Assembly (NCBI GenBank): GCA_023935145.1
Contig: CM043699.1
Coordinates: 132,315,536-132,379,535, forward strand
Length of the DNA stretch: 64,000 nt
Direction of reading: 5' to 3'
Origin: Bretschneidera sinensis
Lineage: Eukaryota > Streptophyta > Magnoliopsida > Brassicales > Akaniaceae
Shown here: in pieces, positions 10,020-21,328 of the stretch
How the letters are laid out: the number at the start of each line of letters is the position of its first letter
Position numbering within the stretch: position 1 is the first letter of the stretch
The notes under the pieces: generated by a model
Seen by the model: only the letters and a program-made list of their open reading frames with translations
Databases searched by the model: none
What the model was told of the DNA's origin: nothing
Position numbers and translations under genes: made by a program

Positions 10020-10235
10020 TGTTGAATTTAAGAGAGGAAGTGAGACAATACAAAGAGAAGAATTGTATTGAATGGTGTGATTTACTTACAAAGGGAGCTA
10101 TCCTATTTATATAAGCTAATAGGAGAAGTAAAGCTATACACAACCAATGTGGGATTATCTTATTTATACAAGCTAATAGGAGAAGCAAAGCTATACACAA
10201 CCAATGTGGGACTAAGCCCATATAATACATTAACA
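10020..10235 (-). repeat. 5' LTR of Copia F
   Basis: It reads as identical to 5629-5844. It would carry the element's promoter; I could not assign a TATA box with confidence. Confidence 0.95.
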
Positions 10236-10240
10236 ATATA

Positions 10241-11428
10241 AATGTTGGACCAATATCCTTTTAATTTGTTTGCTGGGGTCTTCTTGGGCTTGCTCCATCT
10301 TTATGGAAACTAGCCCTTGATGCTTTAGCCATGAGGTTATTGCTGCATAAAAAACCTTAATCGAGCATTTTTTTCTTGTGCTTTTATTTGTTCGGATCAA
10401 CTTCAATCAATTTCAAAGTTTTCAACCTTAATGGCACAAATTAAAAAAGAAAAGATGGGCATATTTGTTAACAAACGAAAAAGAGGATACACTTGATAGG
10501 GGAAAATGTAGTATAATTATTTTTCAGTTCAATAATAGATATTTTCTCATAATTTAAAACCAAAAAAAAAAAAAAAAGTTACGCTAGTGGTGCCTTTCTT
10601 TAGGTCTAAAATTTCATTGTTTGAACTAAAAAAATATTTATGTTAAAATAAATTAAATACATAGAATCCTAAAAAGAACATAATTGTATTGTGATCCCAC
10701 TATTAAATTACCTATATAACGTCTGTAACACTCGTTTCAAGACATTATAATGATTGATAAGAAAAAAAAATGCGAAAGAAGAAAAATAAGAAGAAAAAAA
10801 TACAAATAAATAGAATAAAAAATTTCTTAACTTTCATTTTTTAATAATTGAAAGGATTTTTACACGGAGGTAAAAAATTCCCCACATAATTCTGTGTAGG
10901 CTCATCATAATGCGAAGTCCAGGCGGTTCAACTTTATCTTTTATTTTTTTCGTCCATCTATTTTCAACTAATTATGTATATATAAATATTATATAATATA
11001 TATACATTTATGACTCTCATCTAATAAATTAAAGTTTATATTATATTTATTTTTAATCAAAGAATGAAAATGAAAGACAAACCCGACAAATGGAGAATTA
11101 AAGTTGATATAATATATTACCCGACTAATGAAGTGGTAGTTGATTAGTAAGAGCTGAACGGATAATTTATTATTTTAACAAAAAAAAACATAATTTCTTT
11201 TTAAAATGTTAAAAATATTACTGTATAAATATAAATTTATTGTGTTATTAAATACAAAAATAAAAAACTAATCAATCCATTTTTGCTTATTCAGTAACAA
11301 CTTCATGTTTTAAAAACCATTTATCTATATTAATCACCTAAACAATTACATATTATCCATTTCAAAAACCATTTATATGCAATAACCATCTAAGCAGTAA
11401 CACATGCACGTTCGGCTTTTATCCTTCT
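10241..11428. repeat. Inter-gene spacer of the array unit, copy B
   Basis: It matches 199-1389 nearly throughout, with scattered substitutions and small indels. No gene is seen. Confidence 0.75.
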
Positions 11429-12612
11429 CTCAAAAGGACATCTCTTTTTTCTTTAATGAGAAAATAGCACATCATTATTTGAAAAATCAAAAACTGATAT
11501 TTACACAAATATGATGTTAATTTGGTAATTTAACAAAATCATTGAATCAATTTTTTCACTCATAAAGTTTTTTGGTGATATTAGGACAATTGTGAGTCGA
11601 AAAAACGCACCACATGCATCGTTGGAAAGCTCTCGCCAAGAGCTGTCAAATGAGACTCATAAGTGACACATTCCGTCAAAAAATATAATTTTTTTCAAAA
11701 ATGCCAACACTTTGTTGACGTGATAAAATAATATTCTCGTAAGATTATTTTTTTCATTGTTTACCCACCATGAAATTTACTTTTAATTTTTTGAATGTTG
11801 AAAAAATATTAGAAAAATCAAGGCCTAAGATTTAGCCACACACACTAAACCATTAAAAAATAACAATGATTTATAAATCTTTCTATTATTTTTTATTTTT
11901 AATATTTTAACATTATGCTTAATTTCACACTTTTAAAACTAATTAATTTAAAAATAAGAAATTTATGAAATTCCCTAAATTATTGTCTTGTAGATATTAA
12001 TAATTAAAATAGCTCCATATACCACTATATTTCTCTTATCTAAATTAACATTTAATTTTTTTAATAGTTGGATCATAATAATAAATGAGGTGACAGTACC
12101 AATTTATTATCTTCTAAATGATTCAATTGCATATTGTACTATTCAATATATAAAAAAATTAAGAAAACGTCAACATTTCTAAGTGTGATAAACATATCAC
12201 TGATTTATTTCAATTAAAAAAATTTAATTCAACATTAAAAAATTAAAAGTAAATTTCGTATTGTGTAAACATTGAAACAATGAAAAAAAAATCTTATGAG
12301 AATATATTTTTATTATGTCAACAAAATGAGGGCATTTTTGAAAAATAATATTTTTTCGACGTAATGTGATACTTATGGATCTTATTTGATAACTCTTGGT
12401 GATAGCTTTTCAATAATGCTTGTGGTGCATTTTTTCGACTCATGGTTGTCCTGATATCACCAAAAAACTTTAGTAGTGAAAAAATTAATTCAATGATTTT
12501 ATTTATTTATCAAATTATTCTCCTATTTGTGTAAATCTCGAACTTTAATTTTTTTAAATGATGCTGTGTTATTTTATCGTTAAAAGAGAAGTAAATGTCA
12601 TTTTACAAGGGA
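11429..12612. mobile_element. Long-inverted-repeat element, copy B
   Basis: This is the duplicate of the element at 1390-2586. The left arm is about 11429-11770 and the right arm about 12255-12612, again reverse complements with a short AT-rich middle and no gene. It reached this place by unit duplication, not by a second insertion, since the flanks match too. Confidence 0.6.
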
Positions 12613-13054
12613 TATATGTAGATATAAAAAATCGTAAAAATAAAAATAAAATAAAAAACTAATAATATAAATTACAAATCATGCAATTAAACATAATAAT
12701 TAAACATATCAAACAAAATCATGTGGTTAATTAAACGTGGTAATTAAACATATCAAACAAGATCATGTGATTAAACATACAAAACAAATCAAGTAATCAA
12801 ACATATCAAACTCCAAAAATCATGTAATTAAATATACCAAACAAATCATACAATAAAACATATCAAACAACATGTAATTAAACATATCAAAATCATGTGG
12901 TCAGACATGTCATTTTGTGTTTACAATATCAAAACAATTTGTATTGAAACAAAAGACATAATGTATCACCCGAAAGGAGAAAAAATGGCAAACAAACGAT
13001 TGGAATAGATTATAGTATATATGGCGGCAGCAGCAGAGATAGAGCTGATCAGGT

Positions 13055-13060
13055 TTGACT
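13055..13060 (+). promoter_or_regulatory. Conserved W-box-like TTGACT upstream of type M gene 2
   Basis: Same conserved block as at 2966-2971. The base after it differs slightly (TTGACTTGGAAG). Confidence 0.4.
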
Positions 13061-13240
13061 TGGAAGTTGCAAATTAAGGCCAGCTGCCAGAACGTAATGT
13101 ATCTGAGTTTGGCACGTCTCCATATGGAATGCTGGTGTCGAGAGAAGAGATTAAGTTATGAAATTCGTACAAACATCCAATTTTCTCTCTTCAATAGCCA
13201 ATTATCTCTTTTTCTTGTCATTTAGTGTACTACTCAAGCA

Positions 13241-13250
13241 CTATAAATAG
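13241..13250 (+). promoter_or_regulatory. TATA box of type M gene 2
   Basis: CTATAAATAG lies about 93 bases before the ATG at 13334, inside a promoter block shared with genes 1, 3 and 4 (AAGCACTATAAATAGAGGCC). Confidence 0.75.
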
Positions 13251-13333
13251 AGGCCCAAGGAAAACAAGATTTCTCACTCTTCTCTTGTAGTAAAACTAAT
13301 TATAAGTAGTTCTGTTTCGATCTGTTAGCAAAA

Positions 13334-14432
13334 ATGAAGTTCATGGCTTTTAGTTTCCTGATTCTTCTATTGGCAATCGTTGCTGCCGTGGTAGCCGAGA
13401 CATTCATCGATGAGAAACAACGTTAGTATATATAGTTCTTTGTTGTTCCCTTTTATTTATATATATATATATATATATATTCGCATTAACATTTTTGTCT
13501 CTTATTGATAGTCATTTGCCCACTTATACTGATACACTGATTAGTGTACACCACAAAGTATTGAGTGCGATTTTCCTGCAATTAAAAGCACATTGGTGTA
13601 GGTGTACATTTTTCAATTATTCATGTCTTTGTTGTGTATTGCAAGATCTATTACATGTTTTTAATTTTTTTTCATAAATATAGAAATTGAATTTTTTTTT
13701 ATAATTTAATGAGCTATAAACTTTTGTTTATAAACAGTGTATAAAATTATACGTTGCAATGCATCAAATGTAAACTCAAATTGAAATGACTAATAATTAA
13801 TATTAGTACAAAACCACATGTTTATTAAATTGTCTCAATTTGATTATCACCCTTTTGATCGATGTCATAAAATTCAATATTTTTTTAAAATTTTGTAAAA
13901 AAATTTATTTATGTGATGAAAAATAATTTGATGAGAATATTTCTGAAAGTATATATATGGATATATTTCATTTCTAAAAAATAAATAAATAATTTGGGAC
14001 ATTGAGAAAGAGTGGCAAATTAAAATGTGATAGAGAGTAATTAACAAACTAAATTTATAACATGTGTTGTTGGTACGTGCAGAAGAGGAGACTAACCAAG
14101 TAGGTCATGATTACATGTGCCGTCGGCACGGTTGTTGCGGTTATTGGGGATGCAGGTCTGCTGATAATCTACCCCCCATCCAAGAAACTTTTCTTTATGG
14201 AGCTGGAGTCCACGGTGGCTCTGGAGGTAGAGGCATCGGTGGTAAAGGTGTAGGCAGCGGCGGTAAAGCTGTTGGCGGCGGTGCTAAAAGTGGAGGTCGC
14301 CAAGGTAAAGGTGGAGGTGGCAGTGGCCGCGGCGGCAGCAATAAAGGTGGAGGCAGTGGTGGCTGTGATGACGAAAGTGATATGGGAGGCGAAGCTTGCT
14401 ATGGTAACGGAAGCCCCCCTATAGTTAGGTGA
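13334..14432 (+). CDS. Secreted glycine-rich protein, type M gene 2 (two exons)
   Basis: Exon 1 is 13334-13421 and exon 2 is 14083-14432, joined in phase 1 across a 661-bp intron with a GTTAGT donor and a GTGCAG acceptor. The product is 145 residues: signal peptide (MKFMAFSFLILLLAIVAAVV), acidic linker, Cys module YMCRRHGCCGYWGC, then Gly/Lys/Ser-rich sequence with short GGKG and GGGS runs, and a C-terminus CYGNGSPPIVR. It is the tandem duplicate of gene 1 and shares with it the lost second half of the Cys module. It differs at the C-terminus, where it reads on into SPPIVR; gene 4 ends GGGSP. The promoter is intact with a good TATA box, and the 3' flank is the conserved one. The likely site is the cell wall; the function is unknown. 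Confidence 0.87.
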
Positions 14433-14770
14433 CTTACAAGTATAAGTCTACGTAAGTACTTGTAAAATAAAATACACAAGTATGATATCCAGTGTATAAA
14501 AAAGTATAAGAATCAGCTGAGTGCATGGGTTGCATGCATTTGTAGATCATGTGTTCGCTGAAACTAAGATTATGGTGCACTATTTTCGTTTCTTCTGCCT
14601 ATTAGCACAATTTACTACTATATCATATAAGTCCACTTAATTCTAAGATGAATGGTTTTAGGGTTATTTTAACATAAATTTATGAGTAAGATGAGTCTCA
14701 ATGTTATATATAAGCTTGTTCAATCACAAAAGATACGTAGTAAGTAATTGATGATTAACATTAGGGTAAA
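14433..14770 (+). repeat. Conserved 3' flank of type M gene 2
   Basis: This is one of several copies of the sequence that follows type M genes, with landmarks GTAAAATAAAA (possible polyadenylation signal, near 14461), GATCATGTGTTCGCTGAAAC and a CACTATTTTCGTTTCTTCTGCC block. Other copies are at 22872-23400, 31522-32000, 55213-55580 and 62049-62610. Confidence 0.7.
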
Positions 14771-15493
14771 TTACAACAACATTCTTAAAGTTTGCTCCTA
14801 ATTATAATTACATCCCAAAGTTTTCGAAAACAACATATTCTCCCAACTTTTTACTCAACATTACAAATTCATCTTAAGGGCTAACAATGCCTAAAATATT
14901 ATTGAACCACCTACTTGTATGAAACCAATTCTATTGTAAAGCATGTTGTTTAATCTAATCTATGTTAATCAAATTTGATTTGGTTTTATTTGGACTCATA
15001 TTTAATTTCATATTCCAAATTAAGATGTTTGTTTTTCATTGGCTTATCATTTAATCTTTATTAACCTTTTTTAAATCAGCTGCTTTTGTATTTATATAAC
15101 TAATAAACCCTCACAATGCTAGCTAAAGAAAGGACAAGCTCAATTTTTATTTTTTTTATTTTTCTTTTCTTCTTTTGATAAAGTAACGTATTTTTAATTA
15201 TTCATGTATATATAAATATTATATAATATATAAATTTATGAATCTCACATGATCCATGAAAAGTTGATATTACATTTTTTTATCGATGAAGATAGAAGCC
15301 AAACTCGAAACGACAAATGTAAAAAATATGTTTTTTTTCCATCTATTTGTATTAGCCGACTAGTTAAGTAGTAGTTGATTAACTAAGTAAGAGTTGGACT
15401 GATAAGTTATTATTTTTATAAAAAAAATTAATGAATAAGAAAAAAGGTTTTGTTTGATTAATGGATCGAACACAAAAATGAATAGCAAGTTTA
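14771..15493. other. AT-rich intergenic sequence
   Basis: No gene is seen. Part of 15170-15440 resembles the spacer near 900-1150 (TATATAAATATTATATAATA, and the AAGTAGTAGTTGATTAACTA block), so it is a diverged spacer copy. Confidence 0.4.
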
Positions 15494-16078
15494 CACTATA
15501 AAAAAAAAGCAATTTATAGACGAATTTAAACTCCATTAGTATATTCAGTTTATACCGACGGATTTAAACTCTATAAGTATAAATTAGAGTTATACTGACG
15601 GATTCAAACTTCTGTCACTATAGCTCATACGTACACTAACGGATTAAAATTCTCGTTAGTATAGACCATGTTCTATTTTGACGGATTTTTAATTTGTAAG
15701 TAAAGATTATGATCTATACTCATGCATTTTTAATCCATAAGTATAGATCATGTATATACTTTAATAATTAATAAAAATATAATTAAATATTTATATAATA
15801 CTAAATATTTAAAACTGTCATAATTAATTAATTAGATGATATACCATAGTTATATTTTAATATTATTGTAATACATGTATAATATATAAATAATAATTCT
15901 ATTATTAACTAGTGTAACATAATAATAAATTAATATAAGATAATGAATTGAAATAATGTAACTAAATATTATGTACAAATAATATATAGTATATAAATTA
16001 CAGTAAATTATACTCATATAATTAATAAAATGAAAATGTAATTAAATATTTTATAATAGTAAATATTACAAAATAATA
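15494..16078. mobile_element. CACTA-type transposon end (truncated)
   Basis: The sequence CACTATAAAAAAAAAGC at 15494 is preceded by TTA and followed by at least five degenerate subterminal repeats to about 15760, each with a GACGGATTTAAA-like core and AGTATA. CACTA elements have such termini and subterminal repeats. The remainder to about 16078 is very AT-rich without a gene. No matching second terminus or transposase is visible, so this is a fragment. It ends abruptly where the type M promoter block begins, having replaced the distal promoter of gene 3. Confidence 0.55.
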
Positions 16079-16132
16079 TAATTAGACCTTAATATTATCT
16101 CTTTTTCTTGTCATTTAGTGTACTACTCGAGC

Positions 16133-16142
16133 ACTATAAATA
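16133..16142 (+). promoter_or_regulatory. TATA box of type M gene 3 (pseudogene)
   Basis: CTATAAATAC is in the same context as at 13241. Only about 55 bases of the family promoter are kept upstream; the TTGACT block is gone. Confidence 0.65.
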
Positions 16143-16316
16143 CAGGCCCAAGGAAAACAAGATTTCTTACCCTTCTCTTGTAGTAAAACTAATTATAACT
16201 AAAGTAGTTCTGTTTCGATCTGATAATCATTGTTGCCGTGGTAGCCGAGACATCCATCGACGACAAACAACGTTAGTATATCTAGTTAATTGTTGTTCTC
16301 TTATCTAGCTTATATA

Positions 16317-16319
<3 letters not shown>

Positions 16320-16374
<55 letters not shown>
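16320..16374. repeat. (AT)n microsatellite in the gene 3 intron
   Basis: A run of TA dinucleotides, at the place where the introns of genes 1 and 2 have a shorter TATATA run (3380-3395 and 13457-13480). Confidence 0.9.
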
Positions 16375-16377
<3 letters not shown>

Positions 16378-18050
16378 CATTAACATTTTTGTTTCTTATT
16401 GTTAGTCATTTGTCGACGTATACTGATACATTAATTAGTGTACACCACCAAGCACTGAGTTTGGTTTTTTAGCAATGCAAAATTTTCAATTATACATCTC
16501 TTTTGCAAGATCTATTACATACTTTTAATCCCTTCTTGATAAATATTGAAATTGATTTCTCATTTATAATTTAATGAGCTATAAACTTGTGTTTATATAC
16601 CGTGTACAGAATTATATGTTTCAATGCATCAAATGTAAACTCAGAAATGACTAATGATATACTATTAGTACATATATATATCTACGTACTTATTAATTTG
16701 TCTAAGTTTGATTGTCACTTTTCTGATGCCATAAAATTTGATTTTTTTTTATAATATTCTTTATTCATGTGATGAAAAATAAAATGATGAAAATTTTCTG
16801 AAAGTAGATATATGGATATATTTCATTTCTAATAAATAAATAAATAAATAGGGACATTGAAAAAGAGTGACAAATTAAAATGGGATAGAAAGTGATTAAG
16901 AAGTTTAAGGCATGTTTGGTAACAGTTTTCAGTGTTCGAAAACTGTCTTCGAAAAGAGTTTCTGAAAACAGATTTATGAAGAGAACATGTTTGGATAATC
17001 AGTGTTTGAAAACTGTTTTTCAGTGAAATGTTGTTTGGATAATCAGTGTTCGAAAACTATTTTGAAAATAGAAAACTGTTTATATTACACCTTATTTTAA
17101 TTGTTTTCAGTTTTCAGTTTTCAATTTTCAGTATTCAGTTTAAATTTTAATATCTAAAATTAATTTTATTTATCATATTTACTAAATACAATTTTTTAAG
17201 TACACACCGATTACTTGGAAATAATTAATATTATTTTATATTTAAAATGTTAGTATTTTTTATATATCATCGATCAAATATGACAACACTCTTCTCCTGG
17301 TCATGTCATGTTTGTTTGTTAAATAAATTCTTAAAAATAAAAATAAAAAATACAATACAACTTTTACAATTTTATAAAATTTGCACAACTAACCCATCAA
17401 ATATACTATTCAAGTTTGTTCAATATCTAAAAGATGACATACTTTTCTTCTTAAAAATAAGATAGTTGAAGACAATTTTAAGATACAATATTTATTGATC
17501 AAATACAACTTTAATAAATTGATAAAATGAAAATGAACGACTCAAAATTCATCCTCCAAACGGGAGTATATAACTTTAAGCTAGTAGTAGAAAAGAATTT
17601 CTATCCCTCTAGCTCTAAGCTGGTAGGAGTACATAACAAGGCCAAAACTAGATAATAATCAACTATTGGTAGAAACAACAACAACAACCATATCATGATC
17701 CTTACGAAGGTTTGGTAGGGGCTTGACAAATCACAACTTTTTCTTGGGGTAAAAACAAAATTCAATATGCTCATGAATAGGATGAAAAAGAATTAACAGT
17801 ACTGAGTATACTATTAAAATAAAAAAGTAAAATTTTGTTCTAGTAAATTTTACTAAAAACACTCATTAACAATGATCTCCTGTACTAGTACTTACTATAC
17901 TATGCACCAATAATCATACAAAGTCGGAGAGACAAAACAGAATTAAGAGAGATTTTAAAACTAATAAACAATCTCTTTAATTTCTCATCTCTCCATTCTA
18001 ATCAGCTACATAATGCAAAACCCAATTTGCAATTCCAAATTTCCAATATT

Positions 18051-18584
18051 TTATTTCATCTCCAAGCTTCTATAATCCAAAACACCAGTTTTCAAGCCCA
18101 AGAAATCATAACCAGAGTTGCTGGTGCTATTGCTACTACTACCACTTCCAATACTTCCCATTATGTTGCAATTGCAGCCTTTTCTGTTTTGCAAACCCAA
18201 GCTGCAAGCAAAACAAAGAGCCCTCTCTCCTCCAGTTTTCAATGGGTCAGGCTGGTTTTGGTAAGGAGGGCTGATTCTAAGCTCAAGGTTCAAATCTGGG
18301 CACCTTAAATCTTGAATTGGGGTTTTTCTCTTCTTTGCAATCAAACCCAACAGTAGTACTTGTGCTCTTATAATTCTCTCTCTTCTTTATTAACAGCAGT
18401 GAAAGATATTGTTGTTGCTGTTGTAGTAGTAGTTGTTGTCAAATCTTGAGAGGTTTCATTGATTGGCATGTGAGTTGCAGGGTCAATTCCTCTGTTCAAA
18501 AGCTTCCTTCTTATATGTGTGTTCTAGTAATTTTTGATCTAATTATCTGTTCTTCCTGGTAATCTTCCAGCTATAAGAGACCAT
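18051..18584 (-). pseudogene. R2R3-MYB (subgroup 4, MYB4-like) last-exon fragment
   Basis: Read on the minus strand from a preserved acceptor (TTTTAG, then A-TGG at 18584), the frame gives the end of the R3 repeat, WSLIAGRLPGRTDN, followed by [19 protein letters not shown] and THMPINE. Two Glu/Trp codons of R3 have become TAG stops. Further on, after a frame shift, come the hallmarks of subgroup 4 repressors: an EAR motif ([12 protein letters not shown]), the zinc-finger-like [10 protein letters not shown], and the C-terminal [14 protein letters not shown] with LEMK and a stop at 18051-18053. The family's members repress phenylpropanoid genes. The first two exons are absent, so this is a captured, dead fragment. 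Confidence 0.85.
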
Positions 18585-20278
18585 CTAAAATAAAATCCAC
18601 AAAACAAAAGAAAAGCATATCATCTTTTAGATATTGAACTAATCAATCAAATCTTAATATCATATCACATCAAAAACTAATCAATCAAAAGGTTATTGAT
18701 AAAGCATATACTGGATTCATACTATTTATTTCATAGGAATCTAAAACAAACATAGAACAGAAGTTGGATCTCAATTTCCAATCAAGCTGAGCCTCAATCC
18801 AAAGTTCACAATACTAAACTCTACTTAAAAATTTACTCAAGTCTACATTATGTATTTCAGTATTTCAAAGAAACAAACCCAAACAGCGCAATAAGCCAGC
18901 AAGACTAAAGCAGAAAATTCATCCTCAATTCCATAATGAGAAATCCCGAATCAATATTTTTATTGGAATAAGCTAATTAGTCAACCCATACTCAACAGTT
19001 CATTCTAATTCTAAGATCCAATTATTTAGAATAAAAAAAGAGATATATAAAAAATCAAAGAATGAACCCCAAATCCCAATAACATAAGAAAATAGAAAGA
19101 GATATATAAATATAATAAAATCAAACTATCAAGCATAATAATTATAAAAAAAAGAGCTAAAAAAAACATAAACTTTTTTGTAAACCGTTTATTTTTCTTC
19201 CAAAAGTGTTGTTTATATTATATAAGAAAAAAATAAAAGGAAAAGAGTTGTTATATATATATATATATATATATGGACTTAAACCACCAAGAGTGATGAA
19301 ATTAGAGAATCTGCACAGATTTTTGTGAAAGCAAGCAAAAATTAGAGAAGCCTAATTGTAATTTCAATATATATGCAATCGTATCTCCCCTTTATGAACC
19401 ATTCAGAGGAGAACTACACAACTTTAAGCCCTTAAATACTGAAAGTTTGACAATGTAGGGAATAAAAGCAGCAAAAATCAAGGCATCGAGAATAGATTTC
19501 AAACGGACAAATGATAAATTTACAAAAGTCTTTCGAAATTTACTACAATTTACAGTTAGTTCAGGTTTGGTACCACCTCATTGTTCTAGTGAGTAAATAC
19601 TGCCAAGTGCCAAGATATAAAAACATTAAAATTATAAATAATGAGGCAAGTAAATAGGATGGGAACTTATAGCAGGGATCTTGTTCTCTTGAACAAAAAC
19701 AATTGAAAGTTCAGTGTGGTTAATGATGAACTCCACTGCATTAGCACCTGTCATGGTTAAAACCATAATGTTGGTAGTTGGTACAATGAACTTTAAGCAA
19801 AATTTCAATTCAGTTCACAATTCCATTAGAAAGACAAGACTGTTGAGTACATCAAACCAACCCAAACCCATATTTCATTCAAGCACGTAACTACTAAACT
19901 CCATTTTTCTATTGAAAAGCTTGGATGGTCATGGTCCATATTTGAATGTCATTATATCACAGTAGGAGTTTGAAAGAACACAACTTTTTTTTTACATTGA
20001 TAAAAGAAAAAAATGGAATCCAAATCTTTTAAACCAAAACTTGAAAGTGATTGTTAAATCAAAATGTTGCAATCAGAAGAAAAACACCTGTAATTTTCCC
20101 TTAACAAACAAAATATACTAATAAATTTTGAAGGTGGCCAGCCTATGACATCTACTGTATCCAAACTGGTGGTGCCCTTATGCCTCTGCCAACTCTGCTG
20201 CCATCAGCACCATCATGTGTGCTACCCTTTCAACCATCATCATTATCACTATGAACTCTTACTTTTCCATTGGCATAA

Positions 20279-20624
20279 CCACATGTTGCAGAGTATGGCA
20301 TCGTTGCTTTAGGGATAATGGCTGCTGCTGGTGTGGTTTCAGGTGCTAACCCAGCAGCACATTTTCAGAAATGTTGCTTGCAAGCAGAGGCTGCTGATTC
20401 CAAGCTTATTGTCACAGATGGCCCTAACTATGAAAAGGAAACATCCTTATATAGTATAGATAGATTACATAATATGGTGATTTCTTGTCCATTTGACATG
20501 ACTTTTTCAACAGGTGAAAGGTCTGGGGCTACCAGTGATTGTGCTAGGTGAAGAAAAGATAGAAGGAGCCATAAATTGGGAAGAAGTGCTTCAAGCAGGA
20601 GAGAGGGCAGGCACTAATCTCTAA
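20279..20624 (+). pseudogene. 4CL-like acyl-CoA synthetase fragment (ACOS5-like)
   Basis: Exon piece 1 (20279-20437) reads HVAEYGIVALGIMAAAGVV, SGANPAAH and then AEAADSKLIVTDGPNYEK. After a 76-bp intron with a proper CAG acceptor (20511-20513), piece 2 (20514-20624) reads VKGLGLPVIVLGEEKIEG, then NWEEVLQAGERAGTNL and a stop. This is an internal part of the AMP-binding domain of 4-coumarate:CoA-ligase-like enzymes; the wording is closest in my memory to the ACOS5/4CLL1 group, which acts in sporopollenin synthesis. The donor has changed from GT to GA at 20438. The catalytic motifs further downstream are missing. It is a captured fragment inside the transposon. Confidence 0.75.
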
Positions 20625-21071
20625 ATTGAAGAAATTCACCATTATTTATACGTTACCATCTTGATCTGATCAACCGACACTACTGTTATGATCAGCAAGA
20701 CAAGGAGTAGTGCAGCTTTGGAGCTGACAGAGACCCGCTGCTGGGATTTGTTAAATTTTCAGAATTAATTAATAGTAGTATATATGCAGAAAGTTATTTT
20801 TGGGATGAATCTTAATTATTGATATTGCAAAATATTTGATCTAGATCTCCTTGCTAGAAGGCAGAACAAGCCTAAACTGACCTGTAAACATGTCTTATTG
20901 CTATAATGCTCATTTTATTAATTCATGTTTTGGCATAGCATGTCTCTATCAAACAATCTGAGTAGCTGCAAACCATGGTTGGGATTCTCTTTTAGGGTAA
21001 GCAGACAAATAATGCAAGTGAGCTTAAGCTATGTTTCAGATCAATATGAAAAAAGAATCTAAATTATATTC

Positions 21072-21328
21072 CAAGAAATGCAATGTTGGACCAACTAAGA
21101 CCACTTGCATTATTACAGAATTCTCCTATGTTGCACAAAAATCACAACTTTTCTCAAGTCAAAAATTGTTTATTATAGCTGCATCAGTTACTAATGAAGC
21201 ACTAACAGAGATAAATTATGAAATATATCATGACAGATGTTGTAAACATATATTTAAATTTCAGGCACACAAGGTATGAGGTCTGAAGCAATACCAGAAA
21301 TGCAATGTTGGACCAACTAAGACCAGGC
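21072..21328. repeat. Short direct repeat inside the 5.6-kb element
   Basis: The block GAAATGCAATGTTGGACCAA continuing through CTAAGACCA occurs at about 21076-21104 and again at about 21297-21325. The stretch between holds no recognisable gene. A minus-strand frame at 21998-22363, rich in Ser, Leu and Pro, has no family I know. Confidence 0.6.

Larger units (their letters stand above)
5629..10235 (-). mobile_element. Young Ty1/Copia LTR retrotransposon (element F)
   Basis: The element is 4607 bp and runs on the minus strand. It has 216-bp LTRs (TG...CA), a tRNA-Met primer site, a polypurine tract and one long pol frame. The flanks read TATAT and ATATA, with ATAT shared. Copy A of the unit (near 190-200) shows the unoccupied site, which confirms the borders. 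I found no difference between the two LTRs, so the insertion is recent. The N-terminal capsid part of gag is missing; a repetitive non-coding leader sits in its place. Short LTRs and the TGGTATCAGAGCC primer site fit the Ale/Retrofit-like Copia group, which is inference. Confidence 0.95.
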
